This document shows positions 35,470 through 46,645 of a stretch of 64,000 nt of DNA, piece after piece (positions within the stretch are counted from its first letter, which is position 1; every line of letters begins with the position of its first letter). The notes under the pieces were generated by a model. The model had not been told where the DNA came from, searched no databases, and worked only from the letters and a program-made list of their open reading frames with translations. Made by a program: the position numbers and the translations under genes. Source of the stretch: Microstegium vimineum (taxonomy: Eukaryota > Streptophyta > Magnoliopsida > Poales > Poaceae); NCBI GenBank assembly GCA_022036555.1, contig CM039137.1, positions 24,669,862 through 24,733,861 on the forward strand, written 5' to 3'.

Positions 35470-37828
35470 ATGTAGATATGGATATGTCTACCTAATGAAG
35501 CATAAGTCTGAAACATTTGAAAAGTTCAAAGAATTTCAGAATGAAGTAGAGAATCAACGTGGCAAGAAAATTAAAGCCTTGCGATCTGATCGAGGAGGCG
35601 AATATTTGAGCCATGAGTTTAGCAATCATCTAAAGAGTTGCGGAATTGTTCCACAGCTTACGCCACCTGGAACGCCTCAGAGAAACGGCGTGTCCGAGTG
35701 ACGTAATCGGACTTTGTTGGACATGGTTCGGTCTATGATGAGCCAGTCAGACCTACCACTCTCATTTTGGGGATACGCTCTAGAAACAGCCGCTTTCACA
35801 TTGAATAGGGTACCGTCTAAGTCCGTAGTCAAGACACCATATGAGATATGGACTGGTAAGAGTCCCAGTTTATCTTTTCTAAAGATTTGGGGTTGTGAAG
35901 TTTATGTCAAACGACTTATGTCAGATAAACTTACACCCAAGTCGGACAAATGCTTTTTCGTGGGATATCCAAAGGAAACTTTAGGGTATTACTTCTACAA
36001 CCGATCAGAGGGCAAAGTGTTTGTTGCTCGGAATGGTGTTTTCTTAGAGAAAGAGTTTCTCAACAAAGAGAAAAGTGTAGAAAAGGTGCATCTTGAAGAA
36101 GTTCAAGATGAGCCAATAGGAGATAACTCTACGAGTGATGCTAATGTAGCAGAACAAGTTAAGATACCTGTGGCAAGAGAAACACCACCACAACCATGAA
36201 GGTCAGCAAGAATCCGTGAGGCACGTGGGGAAGTATTGTTGTTAGACGATGACGAACCTGCAACGTACGCGGAAGCAATGATGGACCCAGATTCCGAGAA
36301 ATGGCAAAGTGCCATGAGATTCGAGATAGATTCCATGGGAGACAATCAAGTTTGGAACTTGGTTGACCCGCCTGATGGGGTTAAACCTATTGAGTGCAAA
36401 TGAGTCTATAAAAAGAAAAAGGATATGGATGGAAACGTTCACGTCTATAAAGCTCGACTTGTTGCAAAGGGTTTTCGGCAAGTTCAAGGAGTTGACTACG
36501 ACGAGACATTTTCGCCGGTAGCGATGCTTAAATCTATCCGGATCATTGTAGCAATTGCTGCTTATTTTGATTTTGAGATTTGGCAGATGGATGTTAAAAC
36601 AGTCTTTCTAAATGGAAATTTGGAGGAGGACGTGTATATGATACAGCCCGAAGGTTTTGTTGATCCTAATAATGCTAGAAAAATATGCAAGCTACAAAAA
36701 TCCATTTATGGGTTGAAGCAAACATCTCGGAGTTGGAACATTCGTTTTAATGAAGTGATCAAAGGGTTTGGCTTTCGTCAAAATGAAGAAGAACCTTGTG
36801 TTTACAAGAAGGAAAGTGGGGGCGTTGTTGTATTTCTAATCTTGTATGTGGATGACATACTATTGATTGGGAATGATATTCCTATGTTGCAATCTGTAAA
36901 GACTTCACTGAATAATAGTTTTTCTATGAAGGATTTAGAAGAAGCAACATACATTTTGGGCATCAAAATCTATAGAGATAGATCAAAGAGGCTTATAGGA
37001 TTAAGTCAAGAGACATACATTGACAAGGTGTTGAAACGATTCAACATGGAACAATCCAAGAAAGGGTTCTTGCCTATGTCACATGGTATACGTTTCAGCG
37101 AGAAGCAGTGTCCTTCGACAGCTGATGAGCGGAAACGAATGAGTAAGGTTCCATACGCTTCGGCAGTTGGTTCCATCATGTACACCATGATATGTACACG
37201 CCCAGATGTCTCATGTGCTCTAAGTGTTGCGAGCAGGTACCAAGCCAATCCAGGTGAGAGTCACTGGAGGCTTGTTAAAAACATTCTTAAGTACTTGAGA
37301 AGGACTAAAGATGTGTTCCTAATCTATGGAGGTAATGAGGAGCTCGTTGTAAATGGTTACACCGATGCTAGCTTCCAAACTGACATAGATGATTCACAGT
37401 CTCAATCAGGTTTTGTGTTCACAATAAATGGTGGTGCTGTAAGTTGGAAAAGTTCCAAGCAGGAGACGGTGACTGATTCTACAACAGAAGTCGAGTACAT
37501 TGCAGCTTCTGCCGCTGCAAAGGAAGGTGTTTGGATGAGGAGGTTCCTCATTGAACTTGGTGTGTTTCCAAATGCGTCCGGCCCATTGAATATACATTGT
37601 GACAACAATGGGGCGATAGCGCAGGCTAAGGAGCCAAGGAATCACCAAAAGAACAAACATGTACTGCGGAAGTTTCATCTTATTCAAGAGTTCGTCGGTC
37701 GAGATGAGATCAAAATGTGCAAGATACATACGGATTTGAATGTTGCAGATCCTTTGACAAAGGCTCTTCCACAGCCTAAGCATGAGGCACACTTGAGGTC
37801 TATGGGGATTAGACATCTAAGAGATTAA
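35470..37828 (+). pseudogene. Copia pol fragment (integrase-RT-RNase H)
   Basis: One frame from the junction to TAA at 37826. Integrase shows ALRSDRGGEYLS and PQRNGVSE. RT shows ARLVAKGFRQVQGVDYDETF, MDVKTVFLNG and the YVDD box near 36845. RNase H shows the GYTDASF and SKQETVTDSTTEVEY boxes and a terminal ADPLTKAL. In-frame stops are TGA 35699 (Arg position), TGA 36197 and TGA 36401 (Trp position). Integrase is cut at its N-terminal side. Confidence 0.88.
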
Positions 37829-37848
37829 CTCTAGTGCAAGTGGGAGAC

Positions 37849-39090
37849 TGTTAGGAATATGCCCTAGAGCTAATCATGTAGATGATTATATTCCGATTGT
37901 ATCCATGATTAATAAAGTGTTCTTTGAATATCCATTATAGACAACGAGTATTGATTGACGATTATGTGAATTGTTTGTGGAACTCAATTACCTGAATGGT
38001 TATTCTAAAAGTTGTCCCTGGTCGGCATTCTTGTAAGAGCACACTTGAATATTAGACCAGCACATGTATTAGTTGATGGCTATGTTTCACAAGTCATAGA
38101 CATGGAGATGTCAAACTAATAATGTGGGCACATGTGAGACATGTAGGCTGGACTGACCCAACAAGAGAAAGTCTCTATTCATGTCATGTACGTTATGTCC
38201 TTAGACTTGAGATTGTGGTATGTACTCAAGATGTGAAACGATCTACTTAGGGACTATCAAACGCTACTCCGTTATTGGGTAGTTATAAAGGTGGTCGTTG
38301 GGTGGTCGGGAAACATGCTATGAGACATAGACAATCAAGATGGAATTTGCCCCTCTCTTCGTGAGAGAGATATCACTGGATCACTCATGTGATTGGATCA
38401 ACAAATGCATGGCCGTGCTTAGGTTAAGTGTTAACCCACGAGTTGAACCATATATCGAGTGGCGAAGGGAATAACTTGTACATGGTCATAGTGGTTCGTC
38501 TAATATGATCATAGCATATGCATAGGAGTTGACACGCCTTGCTAGAGGCCGCTATCAACTATTGGTCGAGTAAGAGTACTTGGGCCATGTCTATGTATGC
38601 GTGAGCCCATAGGGTCGCACGCTTAAAGGGCTGAAAGCCTAATTCGGGTTGGACCCGAATTAGACTAGGTTTAGGGTTACTAATGGGCCTCCAACGTGGG
38701 AGCTCGTCAGGACGCCTATATAAGCAAGGGGTGGGCGCGGGGCGATATTGATCCACGCCTTTTGGCAGCCGCCGTCGCCTCCCCACGCTCGCGCCTTTTG
38801 CTCCTCGCGGACCTAGCAGTCCGGAGGCGCAACGCTTCCTCCCTGTACGTGTGAGATTCCTCGGAGGTGCTGCATCTGGAGCACAAGGACGAACCGCGCG
38901 AAGGGGACGTTGAGACGGACGACCACGCAACTGCACTGCCTGCTGCGACGCGCACGACTACATCAAGTCGTCTTCCGCTGCACCTGCGCGTCTAGTGGTA
39001 ATCCCGTAATCTATAACTAGCAGTAGATCCTGGTTTATGAGGTCGAAAAGTTTTGTTTTTCGGCTAGCGTAGCAACCTCGTATTCCAACA
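37849..39090 (+). repeat. 3' LTR of the Copia element
   Basis: It starts TGTTAGGAATATGCCC after a purine-rich stretch (gtgggaga) and ends TATTCCAACA, giving inverted TGTT/AACA ends. Length is 1,242 bp. No partner LTR is in the window, and no target duplication can be tested because the 5' end is lost. Confidence 0.85.
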
Positions 39091-40581
39091 AAAGCTATAA
39101 AAATAGTGTTCACTGAATCATATCATGGGCTGTGTACATTTCACATAATTGAAAATGTTGTCAAACATTTATCTCCAGTGAAGGGCCAAGAAAATGATGA
39201 GGGTGAAGACGAAGATGAAGAATCTCATATTCTCTGTGATTTTAGTGCTTGTATGTATGACTATGAGGACAAAGAAGCATTTCAAGAAGCTTTTGATACT
39301 TTGAGATCTAAAGTCCAGAAGCAAACTTGGCTAGATAGCATCTACAAGGTGAAAGAAAAATGGGTTGAATGTTATATGAGAGATGTCTTCAGTTTGGAAG
39401 TGAGAAGTACACAACTAAGTGAGAGCTTTAACAATGCATTAAAGAACCATTTGAAATCAGATTTTGATATTATATGATTTTTGAAGCACTTTGAGAGGAC
39501 AGTGGAAGAAAAAAGAGAAAAGGAATTGGAATCTGAATTTGAGGCAAGGAAGAAGATACCAAGAAGACTAATGCGTACACCTATGTTGGTGCAAGCAAGT
39601 CAAGTGTATACTCCAGTTATTTTTGAAGCATTCCAAAGCGAATATGAACGATCTTTGGCTCCATGCACTAGAGTATTGGATGGAGATAACAAATATGTTG
39701 TTTCAGTTGGAAGTTTACATGGTGATTGCACTTACGAAGAGGAGTGCATAGTGGTAGGTGATCCTCTAAACCAAACAGCTTTATGTGGTTGTGGAATGTT
39801 TAATAGGACTGGAATATTGTGTGCACATGGTATAAAGGTTTTTGATTTGATGAATATAAAAATATTGCCAACACATTATGTGTTAAAGAGATGAATTAGA
39901 GATGCACGCAATGGAAGTATCCTAGATAGGCAAGGGAAAAAAGTAGTAGAAAATCCAAAACTAGAAGCTCAGCTTCACTACAAGCGCATTTCCCACAAAT
40001 TTCTCAATTTAGCATATAAAGCAGCTAGCTCCCCAGAATGTCGTTTGTTGATAGACAATGCACTTGATTGTCTTGGTACACAACTAGAGAATTTATCTAT
40101 TGGTGCTATGGATGAAAGCACATGTAATGTCCAAGAAAATCTTGATCCAAATGTGCAGCAAAATGATAAACTTTTGGGTGCTGCAAAGCTGAAAAAAAAG
40201 AGGTTGAATCCAAAAAATTAAGGAGACAGAGAACTTGGTTGGATAAGTTACACAAATGTAAGCGCAAGCCAAGTAAACCTGTGGCACCATCAAAAAAGGG
40301 AGCAAAGGTAAATTTACAACCTGTACACTTCTCTATGTTGTTGTCATTCAGTTCTATATTTATAAAAAAAAATCTGGACTAACTTGTTGAACTTTCATGG
40401 GCATGGGCAGGAACAAAAGCAAGGTGATGATGTCCTCCAGCCCCAAGTTGAATTGGAGAAAGACGACAACAACAGAAGTGTTGCTATGGAACTCCAAGAT
40501 CACAATGCCATTGGTAGTTTTGGCTGCTTTATTGAACTGCTAATGGCTCCAATTTGTGATGCTGATAATATTGACTTCTAA
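39091..40581 (+). pseudogene. FAR1-related protein, C-terminal fragment
   Basis: Coding resumes directly after the Copia LTR with KAIKIVFTESYHGLCTFHI, the end of the MULE/FAR1 catalytic-type domain. A SWIM zinc motif follows (CGCGMFNRTGILCAH, near 39790), then a basic tail. In-frame TGAs lie at 39475 and 39892, and a one-base frame change near 40190 moves the basic tail into another frame. A likely intron runs 40307-40410 (GT..AG), and the last exon, 40411-40581, ends in TAA. It is the other half of the fragment at 35260, same strand. It was a nuclear transcription factor when intact. Confidence 0.78.
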
Positions 40582-40620
40582 TATGCGCACGTAGTTAGAA
40601 AGTATTTTAGACATATTTAT

Positions 40621-40682
40621 TTAGTCTTTTGTGGCCTAACTATAGTCTTTTGTAGTCTAACTATAGTCTTTTGTGGCCTAAT
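40621..40682 (+). repeat. Three 21-bp tandem repeats
   Basis: Three adjacent copies around 'tagtcttttgtggcctaac' with minor changes, just beyond the FAR1-like stop codon. Confidence 0.7.
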
Positions 40683-43600
40683 TGTACAAGTGAAGTGGCC
40701 TGTAGTTGACATGAATATTCTGTTGTATGCAGTCATGATTGTGGACTATGGTCATGACTTGTTGCTATAGAAATCAGTCATTGCACAATGTCAAATGTAT
40801 TCTCTATATTTAGCACTTGTGGACTATGTGAATGCATCAATGACTTTGTCAAAATAAATATTTTTTATATTTGTTGACTATGTGAAGTCATCAATTAGTT
40901 TATAAAAAAGTGCATTTTTCCATTTATTGGTGTTTCCTGTGTCCCAGCGGGATACATGTGAATGGTGTGGTTCAGAGAATAATTCAGTGCATTGAAACTA
41001 GCCAAGTCTGAATTGATTAGACTGATTGTTTGAAAGACGTTGGATCTTGAATAGATGTGGGAGATGGATGGAAAGTTACAGTGACTTTATGAAGGAAAGT
41101 CACTCAATCTGTGTCCCATCTGGCCTCCGAACCTCCCGGACACGCCAGGTCAGGCGCCTTCGTGCAGACAGCACAGACGGCGGCCAAGAGGCGTCCGCCG
41201 TTGGGCGAACTGCGGAACCCCCGGAGGCCCTGATCAAGTGCAAGGCAGAAACCGCAACCAGCGCCGACCAAAGAAGGCGTCGCCTATCAGGATGATAAAG
41301 CGATACCGATGGTTCGTGCTCCGGTATGTAGTCATTGTACATCGCCATCTCGATCTCGATCTGTGCTTATATTATCGTCTCCGATCCCGAATGGCGACGG
41401 CGCGGCTAAGTTCACTAGGGTTGACTAGGTTTGGTTTGGTTTGAAGCGATGTCTCTCGACCCTTTGATGCCTATATATACGACTCTACAAGGGTTGTCGG
41501 TGGTTACGGTTGGAGATCGCGAAGAAATCGAATCACGCGTATACAAGGTCTAGTACCTAATAATAGTTTATTCTAAAAAAAATACGATGTTTTCTAACTC
41601 TATTGGAAAAAATAAATAAGACATCTCTAACAATTTCCAATAATCCACCTTTAACATATAGAAGATAATTTTACAATGCTATTTCTAAATTATCTCAACC
41701 ACTTTTATGTATTTTTATCTCTTGTTACATTTGTATGAATAACTCTGTTCTATTTTTGAATTCTTTTTCATACCCTTGCACCTCTAGATTGGGAGATTGA
41801 TACATGCATGGTAGAAACGCGGATCTGTGCGTGATTTTTTTTTTCAAGTGTCAAAAGATTGGGAGATGGTACTGAAAACTCTTGGAGAAGTCTTTTTTAT
41901 TCTTGCCGAAAATCCTAAATTTAAAAACATTATTGGAAACTCTAGGAGACGATGATGAGCGCATAGTGTTTCTTTGGAGAAATATAAATCTATCTATTCT
42001 TTATTTCTTATTATAAATAAATAGGTAAAATGTCCGTGTGGATATATTATTAGTTGTATTGTTTTAAGTAAATGTAATATGCATATTTCAACTCTAACGG
42101 TTTTGTATTTTTTGTTTGGCAAAATTAGAAATTTATCAAGTCCCAAATGAATATGACAACTGTAAAAAGAGTCAATCTCCAATAGTTTCCCATCATTCAC
42201 TTGGCAAAACAAAAAATTGTACGCGTGAGAGGGAAATATCCCGCGAGAGTAGTGTGTGGGGCGGTTGCCAAACGAACCGCAGTTTGACATATATGCCAAA
42301 TATCACCCGGTGTTTACCAAGTTAATAAAAATACCACGCCCTTAAATACGAAATTTTTAGACTTTTTTTTTACAAAAACAAGAATGTCAAGCTCATTTGC
42401 AAAATCGTTGGAGTTGCTGAGAATCCATGTATACATTCATTTTGATGGGAAGACAATAATACAATATGCCTTAACTTATGTGCCTAGCTTGAAATTCTTT
42501 AAATAGATAAAACTTATTTTGGTGCTTATTTGTTAGGAGAAGATCTCGTTATCTAGAGCATGGTTTTTGAAAAAATAAAATAAAACTAGTTTCATAATTT
42601 CTATGAATTATCTAGGAGGTCGTTTTGATCCTTTCATTTAGATGAATTAAAATCTACTGTAAGTAATAACTTAGGCTATTTGGCTTAAAATTTGATATTC
42701 CATCATTTTTCAAAGTTCACATATCAGACTATCTCAAATTTATAGGGTGAAAGATGAAAATTTGACTCTATAAATCATTATGGCATGTTTGTACTTTAGA
42801 AATTAGAACTATAACTATCTTTCTTCTATGACTAACAATAACAATAGTATCTTCCTTGTATGGCTAACTATAATTACTAGAATGAATTCAATTTCATGGA
42901 TCAAAACAAGATAAGAGTAAAAACTGATTTTTATGATTTCTAGTTGCATCATTTTTTTCATAAAAAATACATGGATGATTTAGATATTTTAAAAAAAATG
43001 TTTTTTGTCCGATTTACCTTCTTGAACTTTAACTATTCTAATCTACCTCTTTTTAACGTGACACCACGTCAGCAAAAATATCACAAAAATTTGATCAAGG
43101 TGCAATAATAAATGCTTGTAAAAGTTAAAGGAAATCAAAATACCGTTTTTTTCGTAAATAAGGACTTAAAACCGGACGACTGAAGAAGGTGAGGACGAAG
43201 TACAGGACCAGCAGTGGAAACGACGGGGACGGCCTGAAATAGGCAAATCCGATCCCGTGAGGTGATAGCAAAGCGCGAAGCCCACATCTATCTATCTATG
43301 ATGCTAGTACGTGTTGGGCCAAATTGGATCCGACCGGGTCCGGCCTTTTTAATAGTAGTACGTTATTAGCTTGTTTGCAGGCCGGGGAAAAGGTGAGGCA
43401 AGGCGACGGTAGCAGATTCATGCCATTCACCGTTGCTCTGCTTCTCCTTTATTATGATTATTATATTATTATCTCAACAAAACAATGGTCTTTCCGAATT
43501 GGGACCAAATGGAAAGATTCGACGATCGAAGTAGAGCAGAGCAGAGCTCCGACGGCGGCCGGCCTTACGGACGAGTCCAAACTCCAGAGTATAGTGGTGG

Positions 43601-46049
43601 AGTTGGTAAAGGTTGCCGCCGGAGAAACAGTGACAAATGCTGGCGCATGCTCATGCTCTTTTTTGTCCGTCTCTCGCGTGCTCTCTTGCCGTCTAGCGAA
43701 ACATCTTTTGGACCCAACGCAGACGAGGAACACAACACAACGTAGTCTAAGGTAAGCCGGTGATTAGTTGGACCGCGCGTGTCTGTTTAATAGTAATACA
43801 AATACACTAATGCCCCGCACCCTTTACGTTCTTTTCCCAGTGCTAGACAACGTCAGATTTGGACTCGGTGCTCACTCAGCTCCACAGCTTTGCACACCAA
43901 CACCGGCCACCGCGCGGTGTGCCCCCGGGCGCCTGGGCTGGGCGGCGCCGGCCAGGCCATCCGGGCCTCGGGGTGCCGGCGTGCCGACGCGCGCGCGGCC
44001 ATCATGCGTGGTAGTGGCCGCGCCTTTCTTTCGCCCGGTCAATCGCGCAACCAACACAACACACATGTTCCTAAAGCACCGCAATGGAGCGAGCGAGCGC
44101 CTTTCTTTGGCGTCTCCCTTTTCACAGTTTGTCAAAGCACGCTTTAGGCCCGTCCAGCACGAATGATCCATCACCCAGAGACCCGTGCATTTTCGTTGGT
44201 CATTGAAACAATGGCTTGTCCTGAGGAATCTCCGTAGGGGAAATTTTGTTCCGGCCGGCCAGAGAATAGAAGAGGAATCTGAACTGTTCGTTCGGTCGCA
44301 GCAGTTGGACATCTACGGCCAACAAAAATACGTTCGTACTCCGTGTAAATCTGCCGACAACATCGCATAGATTCAGGTCAGGTACGGTGCAGCATACAAA
44401 GACAGTACGTAGTCCTCAAAAACGTACGGGACTGCAGACGGACATTTCACCTAACCCAGCAGTCCATTCACTCACTTCACGGTTCACGCCCCCAAAGTCG
44501 ATCTCAAAGCACGGTCCCATTTTTCTTTTCTTTTTTTTTATAAAAAAAAACTCTAGTGAGTAATTATTCGGTCGCAGGTGTCGCAGGCTAATCAGCGCAC
44601 GGCGACGGAGGCGGCGCAAGGAAAAGACACGACGACGAGGCATCCGGGTGTCCGCGGCGATTCTTTCCGCGCGGCGGCGATGGATTATCATTTTGTTAAG
44701 AAAGAAGAAAACGTAGGCGGCCGTCGCCGCTCAACTACGACTGCTGCGAACCGCAAGCGATTCCTGAATCCTGGATGTGTCTTCCTTCCTATCCAAGAAG
44801 CCAAGCCATCATCAGGCTTTGACGCATCATTTGGGTTCTTTTCTTTTTCTTTTCCAGCAATCCATACCTGTGCGCCCGCCTGAGTTGATCGAACGAATGG
44901 ACATGGAACCACCACGGGGGGTTCATCAGCGTGCCCTTCAATTCATCTAGTTGGGCGGGAGTTGAGCAAACACGTACAGTACGTAATAGAAAACGGAGAA
45001 CGGGTGAAAGTACAGGCGCTTCCTTTCCTGACGCTTCCATGTCAAAGCATGGGCGCTTCCACTCGAAAAGGCGAGAGGCGGGCCACGTGTCACGTCTCGA
45101 CGCCAGACACCGGGCTCGCCGGCCTTGCCTTGCCTTGCCTAGCATAGCGCTCCACCCGCGGTGGCTGCCATCAGCGTCCAAGCGGAACCCTGCGACAGCG
45201 ACTATCACCATGCCCATGCGGACGCCGGACGGACGGGGACTCAAGGGAGGCTCGGCACTCGATGGGCTGGACAGCTAATTAATCTCAATATCCTATAGAT
45301 ATATAAACCAGTATCTGGATTCTGGACGGGAGGCCTTAAAAAAAAAACAGCTGTTCTCAACGCCGCGAAAAGTAAGCGTCAGAATACTTGTCCCAAACAG
45401 CTCCTTTCGGCGTCGCCGCCGTAGCATGCCTCCTGCTCCTGGATGGATGGATCCTCTGAAAAAAGCCTAGGAACCACCGTCAGACAGACGACACGGCATG
45501 GCATGAAATGGGATGGGATGGGAATTTGCTTGTATCCCAGGCCAAAAACAAGGAGATCCTCCTCCGGGAAAACTGCGACGAATAGGCGGCGGCGTTCCGT
45601 CCCTGGGCACGTCATGCGTGTCCTGATCAACTTGTCGCCCAAGAAGGCCCGGGTACTCTCTCGTCTGCCTCGCCTGTACAGTACTCCTACGAGAAGTCGA
45701 GAAGGAGACCCCAACTGGGCAGGGCAACTCTGGATTCCAGCTCCAACCACCACCCTTTTTTTCTTTCCATCATGGGCATCAGGAAACCCGTCTCGTAATT
45801 GCGTCAGCGAGAGGATCAGCAGGATCGTTTTTTTTTTCTTGACGAAATGCAGGAGCGGTTGAGATGGGATACCAGCAGTCTCTGCACGTTCACAAAAACA
45901 TTCAGAATGGCCTCGGAATTTCAATTTTCAACTAAGCCTGTTGCCGGCCGGGCCGGTCCAGTTGTGGCTGATCGAAGACTGATGCAAAATGGTCTTGCTT
46001 TGATCTCCCCGTGATAGCAGTGTGATCACACGGTCAAACTCAAACGCCA
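40683..46049. other. Long gene-poor intergenic region
   Basis: I find no convincing gene in more than 5 kb. AT-rich stretches (41560-43150) alternate with GC-rich ones (43860-44000, 44580-45270) that carry overlapping ORFs on both strands without recognisable domains. The one candidate promoter plus ORF (41100-41480, minus strand) is listed separately. Confidence 0.45.
41100..41348 (-). CDS. Possible short gene or captured gene fragment
   Basis: On the minus strand there is a TATA-like tatatatagg near 41470-41480, a stretch resembling a leader, an ATG at 41346-41348, and an 82-residue ORF (MAMYNDYIPEHEP...). I do not recognise the protein. It could be a real small gene, the start of a captured gene fragment, or chance. 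There are no introns or similar sequences elsewhere in the window to support it. Confidence 0.25.
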   Translation of the reverse strand: MAMYNDYIPEHEPSVSLYHPDRRRLLWSALVAVSALHLIRASGGSAVRPTADASWPPSVLSARRRLTWRVREVRRPDGTQIE

Positions 46050-46645
46050 CCAGGGTTTACCTACCGTTTTGGGACCGGCAACCGGTGGCCAGTGGTTACC
46101 GCCCAAACCGGCCCCAAACCGAATGGTTTGAATTTTGAATTCAAACGGCGTAGTTCAAACGGTTTAGGACCGGTAACCGGTCGGTTAGGGCCGGTTACCG
46201 TCCGGTTTGGGCGGTTACCGACGGTATCGCCCCAAACCGTCCCAAACCAAATTTCAAATTTGAAAAAATAAATAAAAATGCTGAAAAAATTCCTAAAAAT
46301 AATTCATGATTTATAGAGTCGAATGGTGCAAATTTTTTTCAAATTGAAGTTCGTTTGCTATTTATTTTGACGCGTACAAGTTTGAAAAAAAATAAAAAAG
46401 ATCTTTTTTCTTTTTTTTTTCAAACTTGTACACGTCAAAATAAATAGCAAACGAACTCCAATTTAAAAAATTTATACACCATTCGACTCTATAAATCATG
46501 AACTATTTTTAGAAATTTTTTCAGCATTTTCGATTTTTTTTTTCAAATTTAAAATTTGAATTCAAACCGGTACCAAAACCGAACCGGTCCCGGGCGGTTT
46601 GCCGGTAACCGCGGTTACCGTTCGGTTTGGAAAACCCTAAACCCC
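46050..46645. repeat. Long hairpin (foldback) element rich in CCGGTTACCG-type motifs
   Basis: The two arms, about 46250-46393 and 46410-46555, are near-perfect reverse complements over about 140 bases, including 'atttatagagtcgaatggtg' and its complement. The loop is short and T/A-rich. The outer parts carry many CCGGTAACCG and GGTTTGGG motifs on both sides, and the whole is bounded by AGGGTTT at the left and AAACCCT at the right. It is a non-coding MITE-like foldback; the class is uncertain. Confidence 0.75.

Larger units (their letters stand above)
35470..39090 (+). mobile_element. 5'-truncated Ty1/Copia element inside the FAR1-like gene
   Basis: It begins in the middle of the integrase core and continues through RT and RNase H to a 3' LTR. 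The 5' LTR, gag, protease and N-terminal integrase are absent. Integrase-RT-RNase H order shows Ty1/Copia. The 3' LTR ends CCAACA and FAR1 coding sequence resumes immediately. The left border is blurred by a local duplication (35403-35425 and 35458-35480). It is non-functional because of truncation and stops. Confidence 0.88.

Noticed and set aside
43324..43755. 143-codon plus-strand ORF in the gene-poor region
   Set aside because: No recognisable domain, and it is overlapped on the minus strand by a similar-sized ORF; not enough to call a gene.
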